Source of the DNA: VRUE01 sp963764365
Lineage (GTDB): Bacteria; Actinomycetota; Thermoleophilia; Solirubrobacterales; 70-9
DNA length: 64,000 nt
Direction of reading: 5' to 3'
Assembly (NCBI GenBank): GCA_963764365.1
Contig: CAVXSI010000002.1
Coordinates: 1-64,000, forward strand
Shown: positions 36,413-45,142 of the stretch, piece by piece
Layout: each line of letters opens with the position of its first letter
How positions within the stretch are numbered: the stretch's first letter is position 1
Program-made: the position numbers and the translations under genes
Notes under the pieces: model-generated
Told to the model about the DNA's origin: nothing
What the model saw: the letters and a program-made list of their open reading frames with translations, nothing else
The model's database searches: none

Positions 36413-36485
36413 AGCGGACGACGGGGGTCGAACCCGCGACCTCGAGCTTGGGAAGCTCGCGCTCTACCAGCTGAGCTACGTCCGC
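36413..36485 (-). tRNA. tRNA-Gly (CCC anticodon)
   Basis: 73-nt tRNA on the minus strand: acceptor GCGGACG/CGTCCGC with discriminator T, D-arm AGCTCAGCTGGTAGAGC, anticodon stem-loop CGAGC-TTCCCAA-GCTCG (anticodon CCC) and T-arm GCGGGTTCGACCCCCG. CCA is not encoded. No duplicated 3' end is seen nearby. Confidence 0.95.
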
Positions 36486-36563
36486 GTGGGGCAATCCTAG
36501 AGCGAAGTCGGAACAGATTGCTCGCGCTCGCCCGATGCCGCTCCGAACAAATCCCGAACCCGG

Positions 36564-37526
36564 TCAGGTCGAGAGGGCGCGACGGCCGAGCGCGGCCCAC
36601 ATCCGCTCGAAGTCGGGCTTGGCCCAGCTCAGCCTGCGGCCGGAAAGGGGGTCGTTGAGGCTGACCGTGCGGGGGCCGACGCCGGTCAGCACGATGGCGT
36701 GCTCGCCGTAGTTGGCGCGCACGGTTCGCCCGGCCGGGGTCTGCCAGGTGGCGAACGGCCCGTCGGAGAGCGCGACCCACGCCAGCACCGGGTGACCGGA
36801 GAGAAGGGCCCGGTACACGGCCTGCGGGCCGGCGCCGGTGAGATCGCGGAGATCGACGCTGTGGCGCCTGGCGAGCGCCTCGATCGGCCGCTGATACACG
36901 CCGTAGCCCCCGCCCGGGCCACCGCCGTCGGCCCGGCCGACGAAGCCGAGGCTGGGGTCCCCCCAGACCTCCGACCCGGCCGGCGAGACCGTCGGGTCCA
37001 GCGGCTTGCTGTGCGCGACCTCGCTCTGGAGGGCGAGCTGGCCCACCGCCTTGCCGCGAAAGGCGAGGATCATCGAGAGTGAGGCGGTCTCGCAGTTGTC
37101 GCGCAGCGCCTGCTGCACCAGCGGCACCCGCGTCCTCGCCGCCACCGCCCGCTCGGGGACCGCCAGCTTGCCGCCGCCCCTTCGCACCGCATGCGCAAGT
37201 TCGCGAGACAGCGCCGCCCGCTCGGTGCGAAGCTCGATCACGGTCGGGCCACGATGCGCGGTTCGGCCGGCGGGCACCGTTCCGAGCAGCGCCGTCGCGG
37301 CGCCCGGCTTGCGCAGGCCGGCGACGGGTCGTCTTGCCAGCACGCGACCGCCGAAGCTGACGGTGACGACCCCGGGCGACCCGCCCCGCGAGGCCGGGCC
37401 GCCGCGGTCGAGCAGGAACAGCGCGACCAGCAGCGCCAGTGCGGCGAGCGCCCCCACCGCGACGCGCCGGCGCCGCAGGACCGCGCGCCGGCGCGCGGCG
37501 ACCCTGCGCTGCGCGGCCGGGCTCAT
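36564..37526 (-). CDS. C39-like peptidase, membrane-anchored
   Basis: Predicted 320-aa protein with a very basic N-terminus (RRVAARRRAVLRRRRVAV), one TM segment (residues about 25-40) and an extracytoplasmic papain-like C39 peptidase domain. The likely catalytic Cys is in ALRDNCETASLSMIL, His in NYGEHAIVLTGVG and Asp/Asn in SLNDPLSGRR. Such domains cleave leaders or wall peptides. The ATG at 37526 overlaps the stop of the upstream methyltransferase (ATGA), which fixes the start and excludes a longer form. Confidence 0.83.
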   Translation of the reverse strand: MSPAAQRRVAARRRAVLRRRRVAVGALAALALLVALFLLDRGGPASRGGSPGVVTVSFGGRVLARRPVAGLRKPGAATALLGTVPAGRTAHRGPTVIELRTERAALSRELAHAVRRGGGKLAVPERAVAARTRVPLVQQALRDNCETASLSMILAFRGKAVGQLALQSEVAHSKPLDPTVSPAGSEVWGDPSLGFVGRADGGGPGGGYGVYQRPIEALARRHSVDLRDLTGAGPQAVYRALLSGHPVLAWVALSDGPFATWQTPAGRTVRANYGEHAIVLTGVGPRTVSLNDPLSGRRLSWAKPDFERMWAALGRRALST

Positions 37527-38296
37527 CCCGGCTTGCGGGCGACAGCGATGCCGCCCTCGTGGAGGAGGCAGTCGACCCGGACGTCGACGAAGCCGGCCTC
37601 CTCCAGAGCCCGGCGCCACCAAGCGGCCGGCGCGGGCCGCTCCCCGGTGCCCGTCAGCACCCTGAAGGCGTTACGGGCGATGCGCACGTAGCCGGCCGGG
37701 CCGCGCCGGGCCATCGACTTCAGCATCGACCCGATGACGCGCCGGTCCCGGCGATCGCCGGGGCTCCAGCTGAACATCATGTCCCCGAACACGAGGCGAC
37801 CGCCGGGCACGAGGACCCGGTGCGCCTCCTCCAGGCTGCGCCGCTTGCCGTCGTCGTCGAGGTGGTGAAAGCAGTAGTTGGAGACGACCAGGTCGACGGA
37901 GGCCGACTCGAGCGGGATGCCGGCCGCCGAAGCGATCAGCGGGTGCAGGTTGGCCAGCTCCCGCCCCGCCGCCAGCCAGCGGAGGTGCTCGACCATCGCC
38001 TCGGAGATGTCGATCGCCCAGACGTGGGCGACGCTGCTCGCCAGTGGCAGCGCCAGCAGGCCGGTGCCGGCGCCGACGTCGAGGGCGCGATCGCCGGCGG
38101 TCGGCCGGGCGCGGTCGAGGATCGCGTCCCGCAGCTCGCGGAACCCGGCGGTTCGGGCGAGCTCTTCGGCATGCAGCAGATGGCGGTTCCAGTCCTTGCG
38201 GAGCAGGCCGCCGAACCCGCGCGTCGCGCCGCCCGGCCTCGGCGGATCGAGAACCCCCTGTTCGGGAGCGCGCGGAATCGGCTGGTCGCTCGCCAC
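37523..38296 (-). CDS. Class I SAM-dependent methyltransferase
   Basis: Predicted 257-aa enzyme with motif I ALDVGAGTGLLALPLA (near residue 70), motif II VWAIDISEAM, and LVVSNYCFHHLDDD and LVPGGRLVFGDMMF as later motifs, a UbiE-like pattern. The N-terminal GLLRKDWNRHLLHAEELART may determine the acceptor. It is translationally coupled to the C39 peptidase gene. Substrate unknown. Confidence 0.86.
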   Translation of the reverse strand: MASDQPIPRAPEQGVLDPPRPGGATRGFGGLLRKDWNRHLLHAEELARTAGFRELRDAILDRARPTAGDRALDVGAGTGLLALPLASSVAHVWAIDISEAMVEHLRWLAAGRELANLHPLIASAAGIPLESASVDLVVSNYCFHHLDDDGKRRSLEEAHRVLVPGGRLVFGDMMFSWSPGDRRDRRVIGSMLKSMARRGPAGYVRIARNAFRVLTGTGERPAPAAWWRRALEEAGFVDVRVDCLLHEGGIAVARKPG

Positions 38297-38372
38297 GCCC
38301 GCACCCTGAACCCGCTCCTTAAGAAGGCGATTACCGGTGCCTAAGCCAGGGGATAAGCCGTCGTGAGAAAGC

Positions 38373-40811
38373 TCACGTGAACGGGCGCTGGGGCGCCTCG
38401 GGCTCGGCAGCGATGCCCGGCCGGCGCCGGTCGAGAATCGCGTAGGCCCACAGCTTGACCTGGTCGAGCAGCAGGATCCAGAGGATCGCGTAGCCCCAGG
38501 CGAGGCCGATCAGGCTCCAGCGCAGCGGTTCCATCAGCAGGCCGGAGGCGGCGATCAGGGTGGCGAGGACCTGGGTCCCGACGACGGCGATCAGCAGCAC
38601 CCAGGCGGGGCGGTGGGACCACATCCGGCCGCGGGTACGGGCGACGAACAGGGTCAGGTGCCCCGCCACCGACAGCTTCAGATACATCAGGGTCTGGGCC
38701 TCGGCGTGGCTGACGCCGAGCGGGCCGATCGCGATGCCGACCAGGGAGAAGGACTCGAGCACCCCGACGACGCCGAGGACCGTGGCGATGCTCAGCACCT
38801 CGCGCAGGTCCCAGCGCTCCGGGCGGGGCGAGGGCAGCACCCTGTCGTAGGCGATGGTCAGGATCGCCGCGTCGTTGAGCATCGCCAGCAGGACGATCTG
38901 GATCGGCGTCACCGGGAAGAAGTCGAAGGCGACGATCGAGAGGGTGACGAAGAGGACGATGCGGATCGTCTCGGCGATCCGGTAGATCGCGTAGTTGGTC
39001 ATCCGCCGGAACACCTCGCGGGCGCGGTGGATCGCCTCGACGATCACCGAGAGCCCGGGCGCCAGCAGCACGATGTCGGCCGCCGCCCGGGCCGCGTCGG
39101 TGGCGCCGGAGACGGCGATGCCGGCGTCGGCGCGGCTCAGGGCCGGGGCGTCGTTGACGCCGTCGCCGGTCATCCCGACGATGTGGCCGCCGGCCTGCAG
39201 CGCCTCGACGATCCGGTACTTGTCCTCGGGCACGACCTGGGCGAAGCCGTCGGCCTCCTCGACACGCGCGGTCAGCTCCCCGCCCTCGAGCCGCTCGATC
39301 ACGCCCGACTCGAGCACCTCGCTTCCCATCCCCACTTCAGCGGCGATCTCGCGGGCGATCTCGACCCGGTCGCCGGTGACCATCTTTATCTCCACCCCGA
39401 GCTCGGCCGCCTGCTCGAGCGTCTCGCGCGAGTCCTCGCGCGGCGGGTCGGCGATCGCCAGCACCCCGGTCAGCCGCCAGCCGTCCTCGCCGGCCCGAGC
39501 CACGCCAAGCGCCCGCTGCCCCCTGCGGGCGAAGTCCGCCGTCACCCCGGCGACACGGTCGGCTCCGGCGGCCCCCGCCCCGGTGAGGTCGAGGATCGCC
39601 TGCACAGCGCCCTTCGCGACCCGGTACTCGGCATCCCCCTCCCGGACGCGGGCCTCGGCGCGCTTGCGGTCGGCGTCGAAGGGCTCGAAGTCGAGCACCT
39701 CGCAGTCCTCGACCGGCCCGCCCAGCGCCTCGAGGATCGCGGCGTCGACGGGGTCGCTACCGCCCTGCTCGACGGTCAGCGCCGCATCGCGCAGGATCTG
39801 CTCGCGGCTGGCCGCCTCCCCCACGACCGCGACATCGGCGACCGCCAACTCATTGCGGGTGATCGTCCCGGTCTTGTCGGCGCAGAGCACGTCGACGCCC
39901 GACATCTCCTCGACCGCGGGCAGATGGCTGACGACCGCCTGTCGCCTCGCCAGGTCGCGAGCGCCCACCGCCATCGTCACCGAGAGCACCGCGGGCAGCG
40001 CCACCGGGATCGAGGCGATCGTCACCACAAGCGCGAACTCCAGCGTCGTCGCCAGGCTGTGCCCACGCAGCAGGGAGATGAGGACGATCACCACGACCAG
40101 GGTCATCGCGATCGCGATCAGATACCTGCCGATCGAGTAGATTGCCGCCTGGAAATGGCTCGGCGGGCCCTGCTCGCCGGTCAGCGCGGCGGTGCGACCG
40201 AACTCGGTCGCCGCACCGGTGGCGAGCACCCGCGCCGTCGGCGCCCCGCGTGAGACGACGGTGCCCGAGTAGAGGTCCTCGCCGGGTTCTCTGGTGACGG
40301 GGAGCGACTCTCCGGTCAGCGCCGACTCGTCGGCGTCCACGGCGCCCGCGACGATCTGCGCATCGGCCGGGATCACGTCGCCACGGCGCACCGTCAACAG
40401 GTCGCCGGGGACAATCCGCTCCGCCGGGACGACCCGCCACTCGCCGTCCCGCCTGACCCGCGCCTGTTTGGCCAACCGGTCCTTCAGCGCGGCGATCGCG
40501 TTGGCGGCCTGATGCTCCTCCCAGAACCCGACCAGTCCGTTCAGCAGCAGCAGCGCCGCGATGATCCCGAAGTCCGCCCAGCGGGCGGTGGCGGCGGTCA
40601 GCACCAGCGCCACCTCGATCATCCACGGGATCGGCGCCCAGAAGTGGGAGAGCAGCTCGAGGACGACGCTGCGCTCGCGCTCCTCGATCGCGTTGGGCCC
40701 GTAGCGCTCCAGCCGCGCCGTGACCGCCCGCTCGCTCAGCCCCTCGCCGGCGCCGAGCCCCGCGTCGGCGCGCCTGTCCTCCTCCGTCCGCTGGTCGCGG
40801 ATCGCCGCCAT
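38373..40811 (-). CDS. P-type proton-exporting ATPase (P3A)
   Basis: Predicted 812-aa plasma-membrane H+-ATPase related to fungal and plant proton pumps. Actuator motif LTGESLPV near residue 165, phosphorylation site DKTGTITRN near residue 312, TGD motif MVTGDRVEIAREIA and hinge TGDGVNDAPALSRADAGIAV are present. N-terminal GLSERAVTARLERYGPNAI is the cation-ATPase domain. The start is ATG 40811. It is divergent from the tlpA/ccmH pair. A role in pH homeostasis or acid extrusion is likely. Confidence 0.94.
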   Translation of the reverse strand: MAAIRDQRTEEDRRADAGLGAGEGLSERAVTARLERYGPNAIEERERSVVLELLSHFWAPIPWMIEVALVLTAATARWADFGIIAALLLLNGLVGFWEEHQAANAIAALKDRLAKQARVRRDGEWRVVPAERIVPGDLLTVRRGDVIPADAQIVAGAVDADESALTGESLPVTREPGEDLYSGTVVSRGAPTARVLATGAATEFGRTAALTGEQGPPSHFQAAIYSIGRYLIAIAMTLVVVIVLISLLRGHSLATTLEFALVVTIASIPVALPAVLSVTMAVGARDLARRQAVVSHLPAVEEMSGVDVLCADKTGTITRNELAVADVAVVGEAASREQILRDAALTVEQGGSDPVDAAILEALGGPVEDCEVLDFEPFDADRKRAEARVREGDAEYRVAKGAVQAILDLTGAGAAGADRVAGVTADFARRGQRALGVARAGEDGWRLTGVLAIADPPREDSRETLEQAAELGVEIKMVTGDRVEIAREIAAEVGMGSEVLESGVIERLEGGELTARVEEADGFAQVVPEDKYRIVEALQAGGHIVGMTGDGVNDAPALSRADAGIAVSGATDAARAAADIVLLAPGLSVIVEAIHRAREVFRRMTNYAIYRIAETIRIVLFVTLSIVAFDFFPVTPIQIVLLAMLNDAAILTIAYDRVLPSPRPERWDLREVLSIATVLGVVGVLESFSLVGIAIGPLGVSHAEAQTLMYLKLSVAGHLTLFVARTRGRMWSHRPAWVLLIAVVGTQVLATLIAASGLLMEPLRWSLIGLAWGYAILWILLLDQVKLWAYAILDRRRPGIAAEPEAPQRPFT

Positions 40812-40979
40812 CGCCTACACCAGCGGCTCGCGCAGCGACGGATCGCCGGGCAGGTAGGCCCGCCCGACCGAGAGGCAGCTGGCTGCGCACCGGTAAGCGT
40901 CGATCACGACACGGTCATTTAAGCCGAATCCTCCGACCTCGCCGACCCGGAAGGGGCCGCGGGCTAGTCTTCCGCGCCC

Positions 40980-41501
40980 GTGAGCGCCCGTGCCTTCGCC
41001 GCCACCCTCGCCGTACTCGCCCTCATCGGCCTGCTCGGCTTCGGCCTGCTGAACAAGGGCACGACCAGCCTCGCGGTCGGCGATCCGGTGCCCGACCGGG
41101 CGCTGCCGGTGCTCGACGGCAGGGGGGAAGGCGAGATCGCCGACCACCGCGGCCACTGGGTGCTGGTCAACCTCTGGGCCTCGTGGTGCGTGCCCTGCCG
41201 CCAGGAGGCGCCGGTGCTCGACCGCTTCGCGCGGCGCTACCGCGGCCGCAACGTGCGGGTGCTGGGGATCGACGTGCAGGACAACAGCGACGACGCCCTC
41301 GCCTTCGTGCGCAGGTACGGGATCGACTACCCGCAGCTGCGCTCGGTCGGGGCGGAGCGCAGCGAAGCCTTCGGCTCGACCGGCGTGCCCGAGAACTTCC
41401 TCGTCGACCCGCACGGGAAGCTGGCGTTCATCTGGCGCGGCCCGGTCGACGAGGAAATCCTGCAGAAGCAGGTCCTGCCGATCGTCGAAAGCTCAAAATG
41501 A
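40980..41501 (+). CDS. TlpA/CcmG-like thiol-disulphide oxidoreductase
   Basis: Predicted 173-aa membrane-anchored thioredoxin-fold protein. A TM anchor spans residues 6-25 and the redox site WASWCVPCRQE is at about residues 67-77, with the cis-Pro in STGVPENFLV. In cytochrome c maturation this protein keeps the CXXCH cysteines reduced. Start is GTG; its stop overlaps the ccmH ATG (ATGA). The ccmE-ccmF genes lie about 6 kb to the left on the other strand. Confidence 0.92.
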   Translation: MSARAFAATLAVLALIGLLGFGLLNKGTTSLAVGDPVPDRALPVLDGRGEGEIADHRGHWVLVNLWASWCVPCRQEAPVLDRFARRYRGRNVRVLGIDVQDNSDDALAFVRRYGIDYPQLRSVGAERSEAFGSTGVPENFLVDPHGKLAFIWRGPVDEEILQKQVLPIVESSK

Positions 41502-42019
41502 AGGGCCGTGGCGACTTGGTGTCGCTATGCGGAACTAAGACGCCACGATCGCCGCGCCTTGCCACCCTGGCGGCCCTGATGGGGTTGGCGGCGGTGTTCT
41601 TGGCCGCGCCGGCGCTCGCCGCGACGCCGCAGACGACCCTGCCGGACATCGAAGACGAGGTGATGTGCCCGATCTGCGGCGAGCTGCTGCAGCTCTCCGA
41701 ATCGCCGCAGGCGCAGCGCGAGCGCGTGTTCATCGAGCGGCAGATCGCCGCCGGCAGGAGCAAGGGCGAGGTCAAGGACGCGCTGGTCGCCCAGTACGGC
41801 CCGGCCGTGCTGGCGCTGCCGCGCGGCTCCGGCTTCGACCTCTCCGCCTACCTGGTCCCGGTGATCGCCTTCGTGGTCGCGCTGCTGGCGCTGGGCGCCG
41901 GGGTCTGGCGCTGGCGGCGCGCCGGGCGCGACGACGGGCCGGGCCCGCCCGGGCGCTCGGGCCCCGATGCCGAGGACGCGGCACGGCTCGACGCCGACCT
42001 CGCGCGCTACGACCTCTGA
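41498..42019 (+). CDS. ccmH: Cytochrome c maturation protein CcmH
   Basis: Predicted 173-aa protein with a signal segment (TLAALMGLAAVFLAAPALA), the thiol motif MCPICGELLQLSESPQA (CxxC that handles apocytochrome c), the helical RVFIERQIAAGRSKGEVKDALVAQYG and a C-terminal TM (residues about 115-138). The first ~20 residues are unusual: GRGDLVSLCGTKTPR is encoded by a palindrome at 41507-41547 sitting between the start codon and the signal segment. A terminator follows the stop codon. Confidence 0.92.
   Translation: MKGRGDLVSLCGTKTPRSPRLATLAALMGLAAVFLAAPALAATPQTTLPDIEDEVMCPICGELLQLSESPQAQRERVFIERQIAAGRSKGEVKDALVAQYGPAVLALPRGSGFDLSAYLVPVIAFVVALLALGAGVWRWRRAGRDDGPGPPGRSGPDAEDAARLDADLARYDL
41507..41547. 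repeat. Palindromic element inside the ccmH leader (in frame)
   Basis: A 41-bp palindrome with 19-bp arms (15 Watson-Crick pairs, 2 G-T pairs, 2 mismatches) and a TAT apex inside CGC-TAT-GCG. It begins 10 bp after the first base of the ccmH start codon and keeps the frame open. The apex matches the element at 11451-11499. Confidence 0.8.
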
Positions 42020-42028
42020 GCCTGAGCC

Positions 42029-42055
42029 TGAGCCTGGCTCGACAGGCTCAATTTT
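42029..42055 (+). terminator. Intrinsic terminator after ccmH
   Basis: TGAGCCTG (42029-42036) and CAGGCTCA (42043-42050) form an 8-bp stem followed by ATTTTG, the clearest rho-independent terminator in the window. The convergent gene's stop codon (42048) falls inside the right arm. Confidence 0.8.
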
Positions 42056-42623
42056 GAATTACAAGGCCATCCACCGAGGTGTCGTTCCATGGCTCAGACG
42101 GGCCGACGCAGGCAATCGTCCGGTCCGCGAGCAAACCGCCCGAGGGGCCCTCGAGAACCACCACCAGATCGTAGGAGCCCGCGAGACCGTCGATCACCCT
42201 GGGAAGGGATGCCAACAGCGTCGTGGCGTCGTCCCCCGGCCTTCCGGCAACGACACAGACCAGAGGCTCCACCACATCGGCGGAACCCGGGCCCGCCAGC
42301 ACCACGGGCTTGAGGATTCCAGTCGAATCCGCAGCGCCGCGCAGGTAATCGCTCAGACCAGGAGCGTCCGCCAACCCAAGCGAGTCGGCGAGAGAAGGAT
42401 TGGCAAGGTCGCACTCGACCAGGACGGTCCGCAAGCCTCTCGCCACGGCCGTGGTCGCCAGCCCGAGGGCAACCGCCTGACTCGCCGAGCCAACCGCCAG
42501 GACCGTGCGCGCGCCGTCCAGGCTCTCCAGCAGCCCCCCGTAGGCGGTGAGGTCGGAGCGGCGCAGCGTCCCGGGTCGCAGCTCGGCCGCCGAGCGGGCC
42601 GGGATCTCGGCCAGGACCCTCAC
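42048..42623 (-). CDS. Degenerate CpsD/ParA-like P-loop protein
   Basis: Predicted 191-aa protein resembling the cytoplasmic domain of bacterial tyrosine kinases (CpsD/CapB) or ParA-type ATPases: LLESLDGARTVLAVGSASQA, VARGLRTVLVECDLANPSLADSLGL and APGLSDYLRG correspond to the start, the Walker A' strand and the PGLSDYL motif of that family. The Walker A Gly-Lys-Ser/Thr (normally GEGKST) is missing: the position reads GSASQAVALG. Catalysis is therefore unlikely and a structural or regulatory role may remain. The GTG start overlaps the argS stop (GTGA). Confidence 0.7.
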   Translation of the reverse strand: MRVLAEIPARSAAELRPGTLRRSDLTAYGGLLESLDGARTVLAVGSASQAVALGLATTAVARGLRTVLVECDLANPSLADSLGLADAPGLSDYLRGAADSTGILKPVVLAGPGSADVVEPLVCVVAGRPGDDATTLLASLPRVIDGLAGSYDLVVVLEGPSGGLLADRTIACVGPSEPWNDTSVDGLVIQN

Positions 42624-44260
42624 ATCCGCTCGGGTGCGGCGATCCCGAGCAGGCCGAGCGCCCCGGCGATCGTCCGCTTGGCGAGCAGGCAGAGGGCGAG
42701 CCGCGAGCGCTCGACCCCCTCCCCCTCGGCGCCGACGACCTGGCAGTCGCGGTAGAAGGCGTGGAAGTCGGCGGCGACCGCGGTCGAGTAGGCGCAGATC
42801 CGGTGCGGCGCCCGCCGCGCCGCCGCCTCGCGCACCTCCTCGGGGAAGGAGAGCAGGCGCTTGACCAGGTCGCGCTCGGCCGGGACCAGCGCCGTGCCCG
42901 GCGTCGGGGCGCCGGCGGCGGCCTGTTCGGCCCCCTCCCCCGCTTTCGCGAGGATGCCGGCGATCCGCGCGTGCGCGTACTGGACGTAGTAGACCGGGTT
43001 GTCGGACGACTCGCGGCGGGCGAGCTCGAGGTCGAGGTCGACGGTCGTGTCGTGGCTGCGCCAGAGCATGAACCAGCGGGTCGCGTCGACGCCGATGTCG
43101 TCGATCAATTCGTCGAGCGAGACGAAGTCGCCGCTGCGCTTCGACATCTGCGTCCGCTCGCCCGACTCGACGATGTGGACAAGCCGCATGATCAGCGACT
43201 CGAGCCGGTCGGGGTCGACGCCGAGGGCGGCGAGCGAGGCGCGAAGCCGCGGCGCGTATCCATGGTGATCGGCGCCGAGCACGTCGATCAGCCGCTCGAA
43301 GCCGCGCTCGAGCTTGTCGCGGTGGTAAGCGATGTCGGCGGCGAGGTAGGTCGGTTCGCCGTCGGCGCGGATCAGCACCCGGTCCTTGTCGTCGCCGAAG
43401 TCGGTGCTGCGCAGCCACAGCGCTTCGTCGCTCCTGTAGGTATGGGCGCGCCGCTCGAGCAGGTCCAGCGCGGTGTCGACCTCGCCGTTCGCGTAGAGGT
43501 CGCGCTCGGAGAACCAGCTGTCGAAGCGGACGCCGAAGCGATCCAGGGTCGCGCGCACGCCCTCCAGCACCAGCTCGACCGCGCGCCGGCCGAGCGCCTC
43601 GAGGTCGGCCGGGTCGGCCCCCTCGGCCGCCAGCCGCTGCCCCAGCTCGCCGACGTAGCCGCCTTCGTAGCCGTCCGCGGGCGGCTCGCCACCGGTCATC
43701 TCCGCCGCCAGCGAGGCGGCGAAGCGCCGCACCTGGCCGCCGGCGTCGTTGACGTAGAACTCGCGCTCGACCGAGTGCCCGGCCGCCTCCAGCAGGCGCA
43801 CCAGCGAGTCGCCGTAGGCGGCGTGGCGGCCGCCGCCGACGTGCAGCGGTCCGGTCGGATTGGCGGAGACGAACTCGACCAGGATCCGTTCGGGGGAGCC
43901 GGTCGGCGCCGGGCCGAGGCTCTCGCCCGCGGCCCCGAGGCTGGCCATCGCCCGCCGGTACCACTCGTCGGAGAGGAAGAGGTTGACGAAGCCCGGCCCC
44001 GCCACCTCGATCCGCTCGAGGCTGCCCTCGGCGCCCAACCCCGCCTCCAGCTCAGCTGCCAGCCGGGCCGCGACCTCGCGCGGCGCTTCGCCCAGCGGCG
44101 CCGCCAGCAGCATCGCCGCGTTGGAGCTGTAGTCCCCCAGCTCCGGCTTCGGCGGCCGGTCGAGGGTCGGCCGCGGGCCGACCGGCTCGCCGCCGCGCAG
44201 CGCCTGCGCCGCCGCTTCGACGGCGGCGTGCAGCTCCTCGATCGGGTCGGTGCGGATCAC
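42620..44260 (-). CDS. argS: Arginyl-tRNA synthetase
   Basis: Predicted 546-aa class Ia synthetase that charges tRNA-Arg. HIGH-type motif in FVSANPTGPLHVGGGR (about residue 120), KMSKS-type motif QMSKRSG, and a C-terminal DALR anticodon-binding domain (ESSDNPVYYVQYAHARI onward). Start GTG 44260 (IRTDPIEELHAAV) follows family length; the open frame upstream is not coding. The next gene overlaps its stop. Confidence 0.96.
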   Translation of the reverse strand: MIRTDPIEELHAAVEAAAQALRGGEPVGPRPTLDRPPKPELGDYSSNAAMLLAAPLGEAPREVAARLAAELEAGLGAEGSLERIEVAGPGFVNLFLSDEWYRRAMASLGAAGESLGPAPTGSPERILVEFVSANPTGPLHVGGGRHAAYGDSLVRLLEAAGHSVEREFYVNDAGGQVRRFAASLAAEMTGGEPPADGYEGGYVGELGQRLAAEGADPADLEALGRRAVELVLEGVRATLDRFGVRFDSWFSERDLYANGEVDTALDLLERRAHTYRSDEALWLRSTDFGDDKDRVLIRADGEPTYLAADIAYHRDKLERGFERLIDVLGADHHGYAPRLRASLAALGVDPDRLESLIMRLVHIVESGERTQMSKRSGDFVSLDELIDDIGVDATRWFMLWRSHDTTVDLDLELARRESSDNPVYYVQYAHARIAGILAKAGEGAEQAAAGAPTPGTALVPAERDLVKRLLSFPEEVREAAARRAPHRICAYSTAVAADFHAFYRDCQVVGAEGEGVERSRLALCLLAKRTIAGALGLLGIAAPERM

Positions 44261-44341
44261 GGCGGCATCGTATGAGCCAGCGCTCTCCGGGGTACGCTGG
44301 CCGGTGCCCCGTCCGGCCGAACGCTGCGAGACGGGGCACTG

Positions 44342-45079
44342 ATGCAAGTCGCCGCGATCACCGACATCCACGCCAACCTGCCCGCGCTCGAGGCCGTCCT
44401 CGGCGCGATCGACGAGGCCGGCGCCGAGCAGGTCTGGTGCCTCGGCGACGTGCTCGGCTACGGCGCCGAGCCCGACCGCTGCGCCGACCTGGTCCGCGAG
44501 CGCTGCTCGCACTGCCTGGTCGGCAACCACGACCTCGCGGTGCTGGGAGCGCTCGACGTCGCCGCCTTCTCGGAGGCCGCCGCCGAGGCGGTCGCCTGGA
44601 CGCGCGCCAACGTCGCCGGGCGAACCCTGGAGATGCTGCGCCAGCTCGAGCCGGCGGGCGAACGCGAGGGGATCGGCCTCTTCCACGCCTCGCCGCGCGA
44701 CCCGGTCTGGGAGTACGTCCTCTCGGCCGAGCAGGCCGACGCCTGCCTCGACGTCCAGCCCGAGCGCCTGGCGCTGGTCGGCCACTCGCACGTCGCCCTG
44801 TTCTTCGTCCGCCCGCCCGGCGAGCAGGGCGAGGTGCGCGGGGCGCAGGCCAGCGACGACGCGCTACTGCAGCTCAGCGCCGGGCGCTGGCTGCTCAACC
44901 CCGGCAGCGTCGGCCAGCCGCGCGACGGCGACCCCCGCGCCGCCTGGCTGGAGATCGACACCGAGGCCGAGACGGCGCGCTTCCACCGGGTCGCCTACGA
45001 CGTCGAGCGGGCCGCCGCCGCGATCGTCACAGCCGGCCTGCCGCGGCGCCTGGCGGAGCGGCTGCACAGCGGCCAATGA
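44342..45079 (+). CDS. Metallophosphoesterase (YfcE/MJ0936-like)
   Basis: Predicted 245-aa calcineurin-like phosphoesterase. Metal ligands: TDIHAN (residues 8-13), LGDVLGYGAEP, VGNHD and the late GHSH (about 148-151). The family covers diverse phosphodiesterases; here the substrate is unknown. The start codon is 81 bp from the divergent argS start. Confidence 0.88.
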   Translation: MQVAAITDIHANLPALEAVLGAIDEAGAEQVWCLGDVLGYGAEPDRCADLVRERCSHCLVGNHDLAVLGALDVAAFSEAAAEAVAWTRANVAGRTLEMLRQLEPAGEREGIGLFHASPRDPVWEYVLSAEQADACLDVQPERLALVGHSHVALFFVRPPGEQGEVRGAQASDDALLQLSAGRWLLNPGSVGQPRDGDPRAAWLEIDTEAETARFHRVAYDVERAAAAIVTAGLPRRLAERLHSGQ

Positions 45080-45142
45080 CCCGCTTGACGCCTGACTTGC
45101 AGGCAAAATCCAGGCTTAAGGCCGTTGTCTAGACTCGGCCGG

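Noticed and set aside
42048..43964. Long frame running from the CpsD-like gene back through argS
   Set aside because: Within argS it is out of frame and shows no homology; only the part from GTG 42623 has family features.
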